Shown here one piece after another: positions 13,394-17,062 of a stretch of DNA of 17,062 nucleotides. How positions within the stretch are numbered: position 1 is the first letter of the stretch; every line of letters begins with the position of its first letter. Position numbers and translations under genes: made by a program. The DNA lies in the NCBI GenBank assembly GCA_031411495.1, contig JANOBD010000068.1:1-17062 (forward strand), read 5' to 3'. This stretch comes from JANOBD01 sp031411495 (GTDB taxonomy: Bacteria; Planctomycetota; Phycisphaerae; Tepidisphaerales; Tepidisphaeraceae). Under the pieces are notes generated by a model. The model was not told the DNA's origin. It ran no database searches and worked only from the letters and a program-made list of their open reading frames with translations.

Positions 13394-14569
13394 TCAATCG
13401 CTGCCGATTGCAGGCAGCGCGACCGGAAGCTGCGATTTGCGATCTGCGATGCATGCCATCCAGCACAGCATCGCCATTGGCAACAGTCGACCCCAGAGCA
13501 TTGCCGTGCTTAGCAGGTAGAGCCCTTCCCGCGGAAGACTTACCGGATCGTGACTCAGACCGACATTGCAGATCGCCGACACCGCCAGGAACAACAAGCG
13601 GTCGCCGGGCAGTTGCGGCTGGGTCGATGCCAGCGCGATCACCAGCGCAAACAACCCGACGAAAAGCATCCCGATCCAAACCACGGCGACGCCCAGTACC
13701 GGATCGACCACGGCGCCTCGAAGCGATCCCCACGCCGCGCCCAGCACCACTGCGATCGGCAGCACGCTCAGGCCGCCGGCGACACTCCCCGGCCCGGCGC
13801 CGAGCAGCATCGAGCCGATCATCAGCCACTGATTGGCCTTGTTCTGGTCGTTCACGATGACGAATCCGCTTCCAAGCGATCGCGTATCGAGCGACAGGAG
13901 CGATGCGTCCGTCCAGCTTGCGCCGCCCATCTGCAGCACGAGCAGGCCGACCAGATAGCACAGCGCGAGGAGTATCCAGCAGAGCCCGAAGGTCTCGGCG
14001 CGGCACGTCGGTGAACGCAGGCCGAGCAGCCCCAGCACCAGGATCGGCCCGAGCGAAGCCGGCAGGCTCGCCGTCACCAGGCAGGCTTCGATCCATCGCT
14101 CGGGCGATCGGATCGATGTCAGGCCCATGCCGGTCGAACTCGACACCGCATCGAACGGCCCGCCCGCGAGACCAATGAGGAACCCCAGAACCAGGAGCGC
14201 GAGGGAATACATCGTGAGCTGGAAACCCGAAATCTTCACGCCGAAGATCCTGACGAGAAACGCGCCGCTGCCGACGAGGATCGTCGCGGCGCTGACAAAC
14301 GCCACACCCGCGATCATCCACTTTCCTGCCGGCGGATATTCGCTTACGGCGGCGAAGCTCTGCGCGAAACCGGTCAGCGTGACCAGGTTCACGCTGCTGA
14401 AAAACGCCTTGTCGACGTTGTGAGATGCACCCGTCGGGAGGACACCCGCGAAGCGAAACGCGGCAAAGGAAAGCGTGACGATCGCGAGGATGATGCACGA
14501 GATCGTCGCGAGCGAATCGACGTGCTGGGGCGATCGCGGGACGTTTATTCGTTCAGAGTTCATCGACAT
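13394..14569 (-). CDS. TrkH/KtrB-like potassium transporter subunit (short form)
   Basis: This 391-aa, very hydrophobic protein has the four-fold TrkH/KtrB pore repeat. The pore loops are NLVTLTGFAQ (61-70), VSSSTGMGLTS (142-152), SLDTRSLGSGF (226-236) and SAICNVGLS (331-339), each keeping a filter Gly. The family block GAGPGSVAGGLSVLP (257-271) follows the third loop, and WGRLLPM near the end resembles the usual GRxGP. It is shorter than typical TrkH (about 480 aa), with fewer N-terminal helices, like KtrB. No cytosolic TrkA/KtrA gene is adjacent. The ATG at 14569 and one at 14563 are both possible. It is convergent with the rpiB-like gene (1 bp apart) and 51 bp downstream of hisI, possibly in one transcript. 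Ion specificity (K or Na/K) is inferred. Confidence 0.85.
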   Translation of the reverse strand: MSMNSERINVPRSPQHVDSLATISCIILAIVTLSFAAFRFAGVLPTGASHNVDKAFFSSVNLVTLTGFAQSFAAVSEYPPAGKWMIAGVAFVSAATILVGSGAFLVRIFGVKISGFQLTMYSLALLVLGFLIGLAGGPFDAVSSSTGMGLTSIRSPERWIEACLVTASLPASLGPILVLGLLGLRSPTCRAETFGLCWILLALCYLVGLLVLQMGGASWTDASLLSLDTRSLGSGFVIVNDQNKANQWLMIGSMLLGAGPGSVAGGLSVLPIAVVLGAAWGSLRGAVVDPVLGVAVVWIGMLFVGLFALVIALASTQPQLPGDRLLFLAVSAICNVGLSHDPVSLPREGLYLLSTAMLWGRLLPMAMLCWMACIADRKSQLPVALPAIGSD

Positions 14570-14620
14570 GCGCGAGCCGCCGGCTTTCTTCCTGGCTTTA
14601 CTTGGAACTCGTGATCAGCA

Positions 14621-15031
14621 TCACTTCTTATAGACCGTTTCCGGATCTACGATCGGCTTGCCGACCACCTGCCAGGCTCCGGAGTGCAGATCCAGGTCGT
14701 TGTAGAAACAGGATCGATATCCATCATGACAGGCCGCGCCGATCTGCGTGACGGCAATGAGCAACACATCCCTGTCGCAATCGGTCTTGATCGATTTGAC
14801 ATGTTGGGTGTGGCCGCTCGACTCGCCCTTTTTCCAGAACTTCTTGCGGCTGCGCGACCAGAAATGGGTAAAGCCGGTTTCGATCGTCGAGGCGAGCGAC
14901 TCGCGGTTCATCCACGCCATCATCAGTACTTCGCCGGTCGATTCGTCTGAAATGATCGCCGGGATCAGGCCGGCGCTGTCGTACTTGAGGTTGTCGAGGT
15001 CTGGGTTCATGTTCGGTCCGGATTCGTTCAC
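14621..15031 (-). CDS. hisI: Phosphoribosyl-AMP cyclohydrolase
   Basis: The 136-aa monofunctional HisI catalyses hydrolysis of phosphoribosyl-AMP, the third step of histidine synthesis. The family core is complete: LIPAIISDESTGEVLMMAWM, HFWSRSRKKFWKKGESSGH (56-74), then the metal ligands in TDCDRD (C85) and CHDGYRSCF (C101, C108). There is no HisE (PRA-PH) domain, so that step is encoded elsewhere. The GTG at 15031 overlaps the stop of the upstream PpiC gene (GTGA), suggesting coupling. An ATG at 15010 is an alternative start. No other his gene is in the window, so hisI here is dispersed rather than in a his operon. Confidence 0.96.
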   Translation of the reverse strand: MNESGPNMNPDLDNLKYDSAGLIPAIISDESTGEVLMMAWMNRESLASTIETGFTHFWSRSRKKFWKKGESSGHTQHVKSIKTDCDRDVLLIAVTQIGAACHDGYRSCFYNDLDLHSGAWQVVGKPIVDPETVYKK

Positions 15032-16155
15032 TGTTGCGGGCTTGCCTGGGTCGTGGTCGAGGTCGGTCGCGTCGTGCTGACCCTGTTCTTCTCGATCGCG
15101 TCAAGTTCCTTGATGAGTTTATCCTTTTCGACGGGCTTCGGATTGGCGGCGGCCTTTTTCGACTCAAATTCGGCCCTCATTGTCGGCTCGAAGATACGCA
15201 GCGACTTGAGCGCGTGTTGGCCGAGTTCCATTCGCTTGTTCGACATCAGCGCGGCGGCGCGTCTCGCGATCAGTTCTTCGCGGACGGAGCCTTTCACGTC
15301 CTCGTACTTCACCACGGTCGGCTCGATCCGGCGTTCGACTTTCATGATGTGGTAATAGCCTTTGTCCTGCACAGGATCGGTCGAGACGGTGCCGGGAGCC
15401 AGGGCGAAGGCGGCCTCACTGAAGACAGAACTGTACAGCGGCGAGTTCCGCGCGAACGGCGGCAGGCGACCGCCATCTTGCGCGCTGGGCAGCCGGCTCA
15501 TTCGCCGGGCGACTTCTTCGAACGGCAGCGGCGCCGTCGGGTCGCTCAGCAGGCGCTGCGCCGTCGCGACTTCCTGCAGGTTGTTGAGCGCTATGTCGCG
15601 AACTTCCACCCGTTCGCCATACAGCGAGTTGAACTCCGCCTTCACGCTCTCCTCGGTAATGTTGCTCGCAGCGGCCCGTTTGACCATCGCGCGGAGATAG
15701 GCGTTGTACTCCATGAGAATGCTGAACGCGGTGTCGCTCACGTGCTGCTGCGCGAGAAACTGCTTGAGCGCCGCCTCGTAGTCCTCTTCCTTGCCGCTGG
15801 TGAAGACGTTGGCAAGGGTCAGCTTCTTCTCGGCATCCACATCTGCGGGAGAGATGGTGATCCCCTCTTTGCCGGCCTCGGCCTTGGCCATCTCGCGCTG
15901 GATCACCATCAGCAGAATGTCGAGCCCCGAAGCCTTGTAGAGGATCGGCTTGAACTGTGCTTCGGAAAGCTTGATGCCGTCGATCTCCGCAAGAACTGCG
16001 TCGTTGGTCGACGTGCCAGCCATTGAGTCGGATGAGTGCCCGTCACTGGGGACGACCACGCCCGGCTGTTCGCCGCTGGGCTTTGGCGACGACCCACAGC
16101 CCGAGAGAATCGACACCGCCACCCATCCCGCCGCGATCGTGAAAAGCTTATTCAT
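15028..16155 (-). CDS. PpiC/SurA-type peptidyl-prolyl isomerase lipoprotein
   Basis: The 375-aa product has a type II signal peptide with lipobox ILSGC (Cys20), so it is probably anchored to a membrane outside the cytoplasm. A low-complexity Ser/Pro/Gly linker follows to about residue 50, then a SurA-N-like helical region (about 55-165). A parvulin rotamase domain spans about 175-280: VRDIALNN, FEEVARRMSRLPSAQDGGRLPPF, FALAPGTVSTDPVQDKGYYHIMKVERR. The C-terminal tail is charged, then Thr/Ser/Gln-rich. It is probably a folding chaperone or isomerase for exported proteins. The frame opens at 16194, but the ATG at 16155 gives a clean signal peptide. No Shine-Dalgarno sequence is seen. hisI starts inside its stop codon. 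Confidence 0.9.
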   Translation of the reverse strand: MNKLFTIAAGWVAVSILSGCGSSPKPSGEQPGVVVPSDGHSSDSMAGTSTNDAVLAEIDGIKLSEAQFKPILYKASGLDILLMVIQREMAKAEAGKEGITISPADVDAEKKLTLANVFTSGKEEDYEAALKQFLAQQHVSDTAFSILMEYNAYLRAMVKRAAASNITEESVKAEFNSLYGERVEVRDIALNNLQEVATAQRLLSDPTAPLPFEEVARRMSRLPSAQDGGRLPPFARNSPLYSSVFSEAAFALAPGTVSTDPVQDKGYYHIMKVERRIEPTVVKYEDVKGSVREELIARRAAALMSNKRMELGQHALKSLRIFEPTMRAEFESKKAAANPKPVEKDKLIKELDAIEKNRVSTTRPTSTTTQASPQQ

Positions 16156-16348
16156 GCAAAGCGCGAGTATCGAAGGGTTCGAAGGGTGCGTCAAGGAGCG
16201 AGCGCCAACCGTAGACGCGCGAAGAGAGATCGACGGAGAGAGGACTGGACGCGACAGACGTGGTTACCGCGGCGCGCTGCCGCCGCTCCGCCTCTTCGGC
16301 TGACTTCGAACCGTTGACCGCGTCCTCGTCTTCGACCACGATCCGTTC

Positions 16349-16735
16349 ATGTCCGTCATTGGCCACGGGATCGATATCGTCGAGACGAAGCGCATCCGCG
16401 AAATGCTCGAAGAGCACGGCCAGCGCTTTCTCGACCGCTGCTTTACTCCCGCCGAGCAGGCGTACTGCGATCCCGGGAAAAAGCGCCGTTTCGAACACCT
16501 CGCCGGCCGATTCGCAGCCAAGGAAGCGATCCTGAAAGTGATCGGCACGGGCTGGCGCGGCGGCATCGCCTGGACGGACATGGAAATCGTTAACGCCGAG
16601 AGCGGGCAGCCACAATTGACGCTTTCCGGGGAGACGAAGCTGATCGCCGACAAACTCGGCATCACTCACTGGATGATCAGCATCAGCCACATCGAAACCC
16701 ACGCGACAGCCAGCGCGATCGGATTGTCGAAGTGA
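16349..16735 (+). CDS. acpS: Holo-[acyl-carrier-protein] synthase
   Basis: The 128-aa AcpS-type phosphopantetheinyl transferase converts apo-ACP to holo-ACP using CoA. The family motifs are the N-terminal GIDIVETKRI (Asp9 binds Mg), the FTPAEQAYC region, and the second metal motif RFAAKEAILKVIGTG (54-68; Glu59, Lys58). The middle GGIAWTDMEIVN and C-terminal HWMISISHIETHATASAI agree with the family, and the length is normal. The ATG at 16349 has no Shine-Dalgarno sequence, but the conserved start follows directly. The 193 bp between it and the divergent PpiC gene hold no clear promoter. A GC-rich hairpin lies just after the stop codon. Confidence 0.95.
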   Translation: MSVIGHGIDIVETKRIREMLEEHGQRFLDRCFTPAEQAYCDPGKKRRFEHLAGRFAAKEAILKVIGTGWRGGIAWTDMEIVNAESGQPQLTLSGETKLIADKLGITHWMISISHIETHATASAIGLSK

Positions 16736-16740
16736 AATAC

Positions 16741-16772
16741 TCGCCGGCGTTCTCCCGCGAGGGGTCCGGCGA
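16741..16772 (+). terminator. GC-rich two-part hairpin after acpS
   Basis: TCGCCGG (16741-16747) pairs with CCGGCGA (16766-16772). Inside, CCC (16754-16756) pairs with GGG (16761-16763) around a GCGA tetraloop of the GNRA type. It begins 5 bp after the acpS stop codon. No T-run follows, so it could be a weak terminator or an mRNA 3'-end stabiliser. Confidence 0.4.
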
Positions 16773-16847
16773 ACAGCGGCCTTCGCGCGGCAACGGTCGA
16801 CTGGAGGCGCAATGTTTCGAGAAACGTCGGCGTGTGAGAAAGTGAAA

Positions 16848-16907
16848 TGGACCTGAACGGGATCGAACCGATAACCTCCTGCGTGCAAAGATTATCTAGT
16901 CAGGCCA
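16848..16907 (-). pseudogene. tRNA-Ala(UGC) 3'-half remnant
   Basis: On the minus strand, 16890 down to 16848 reads as the 3' half of an alanine tRNA: C31, loop TTTGCAC with anticodon TGC, 3' anticodon strand GCAGG, variable loop, T arm with TTCGATC loop, acceptor strand CAGGTCC and discriminator A. The stretch from C31 through the variable loop is nearly identical to E. coli tRNA-Ala(UGC). The 5' anticodon strand (expected CCTGC) and the whole D arm are missing: only 11 nt separate the loop from a TGGCCTG (16907-16901), which could pair with the acceptor and would give G3-U70. It is therefore either a tRNA gene with an internal deletion or the displaced 3' end left by integration into a tRNA gene. 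A functional tRNA is unlikely. Confidence 0.6.
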
Positions 16908-17062
16908 TCGAACGTATTAAATCGCTCGCATTTACCGGACGATTTTGTACCCCTGCCGCTGTCGCATGTCAACGCAATCGGACGCGGATATTCGCGGAAG
17001 AATGCACTTAAACGGAATTATGGCGGAATGGCGGTAGGATCGGGCGATGACAAATGGCGAAG

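Larger units (their letters stand above)
16736..17062. other. Gene-free right end with hairpin and tRNA remnant
   Basis: No coding region can be supported after acpS. The stretch has the post-acpS hairpin, a tRNA-Ala 3'-half remnant, and then about 150 bp that look less GC-rich than the rest of the window, including a small repeat of GGCGGAATGGCGG type near 17022-17034. It may be the edge of an inserted segment that continues to the right. Confidence 0.5.

Noticed and set aside
13131..14498. 455-codon open frame on the minus strand overlapping the TrkH-like and rpiB-like genes
   Set aside because: Its translation is Arg/Pro/Gly-rich without hydrophobic or family patterns. It lies in another frame of the TrkH-like gene and runs antisense into rpiB. 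GC-rich codon bias explains it.
900..16735. Cyanobacterial origin suggested by HIP1-like CGATCG abundance
   Set aside because: Gene content and order, the rhomboid-type S2P tail and the sparse Shine-Dalgarno pattern do not point to cyanobacteria. The hexamer alone is not diagnostic.
16848..17062. tmRNA (ssrA) 3' end
   Set aside because: The TTTGCAC anticodon loop and 3' anticodon strand are ordinary tRNA-Ala(UGC) features that tmRNA lacks. No tag reading frame or 5' tRNA-like part was found in the remaining sequence.

Overview
This is a GC-rich, gene-dense bacterial chromosomal window with short intergenic gaps, many convergent gene pairs and few clear Shine-Dalgarno sequences. The site-2 protease has a C-terminal tail of the kind seen on rhomboids, and a Sua5 domain is fused to a phosphatase. 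These features and the overall style suggest a planctomycete-like organism (Planctomycetota, perhaps Phycisphaerae). That assignment is inference, because no rRNA or marker gene is present. I see no intact mobile element, CRISPR array or phage gene.

Layout. Positions 1-145 hold nested inverted and tandem repeats. A tRNA-Ala(CGC) on the minus strand (175-245) follows, with a promoter and a strong intrinsic terminator. Positions 246-802 hold no convincing gene, only hairpins. Next come a Cof-type HAD phosphatase (-), a 93-bp inverted-repeat element, a NUDIX hydrolase plus M50 protease pair (+), a branched-chain aminotransferase IlvE and a small DUF2917-like secreted protein (both -), and a divergent MocR-type regulator (+). 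A LolD-like ABC ATPase (-) is divergent from a glycerate kinase (+). A five-gene minus-strand run follows in transcription order: HAD phosphatase, LolA-like protein, GNAT, PdxH, nucleoside deaminase. Divergent from it is a plus-strand pair: a Sua5-like/YwlE-like fusion and an RpiB-like protein with overlapping stop and start. A minus-strand run (PpiC-type lipoprotein, HisI, TrkH-like transporter) and AcpS (+) complete the genes. The right end carries a tRNA-Ala(UGC) 3'-half remnant.

Functional threads. Most genes are housekeeping: t6A-type/YrdC family, histidine, branched-chain amino acid, PLP and acyl-carrier metabolism, and lipoprotein and envelope handling. Three proteins make or use PLP (PdxH, IlvE, MocR), and two are Lol-pathway-like (LolD, LolA). 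The most unusual unit is 11816-13392. A YrdC/Sua5 domain that has lost its KxR and SxN signatures is fused to a YwlE-like phosphatase that keeps the Thr linked to phosphoarginine specificity. It is followed by an RpiB homologue whose catalytic Cys is Asp. The gene order matches Bacillus ywlC-ywlE-ywlF, but two of the three modules look functionally diverged.
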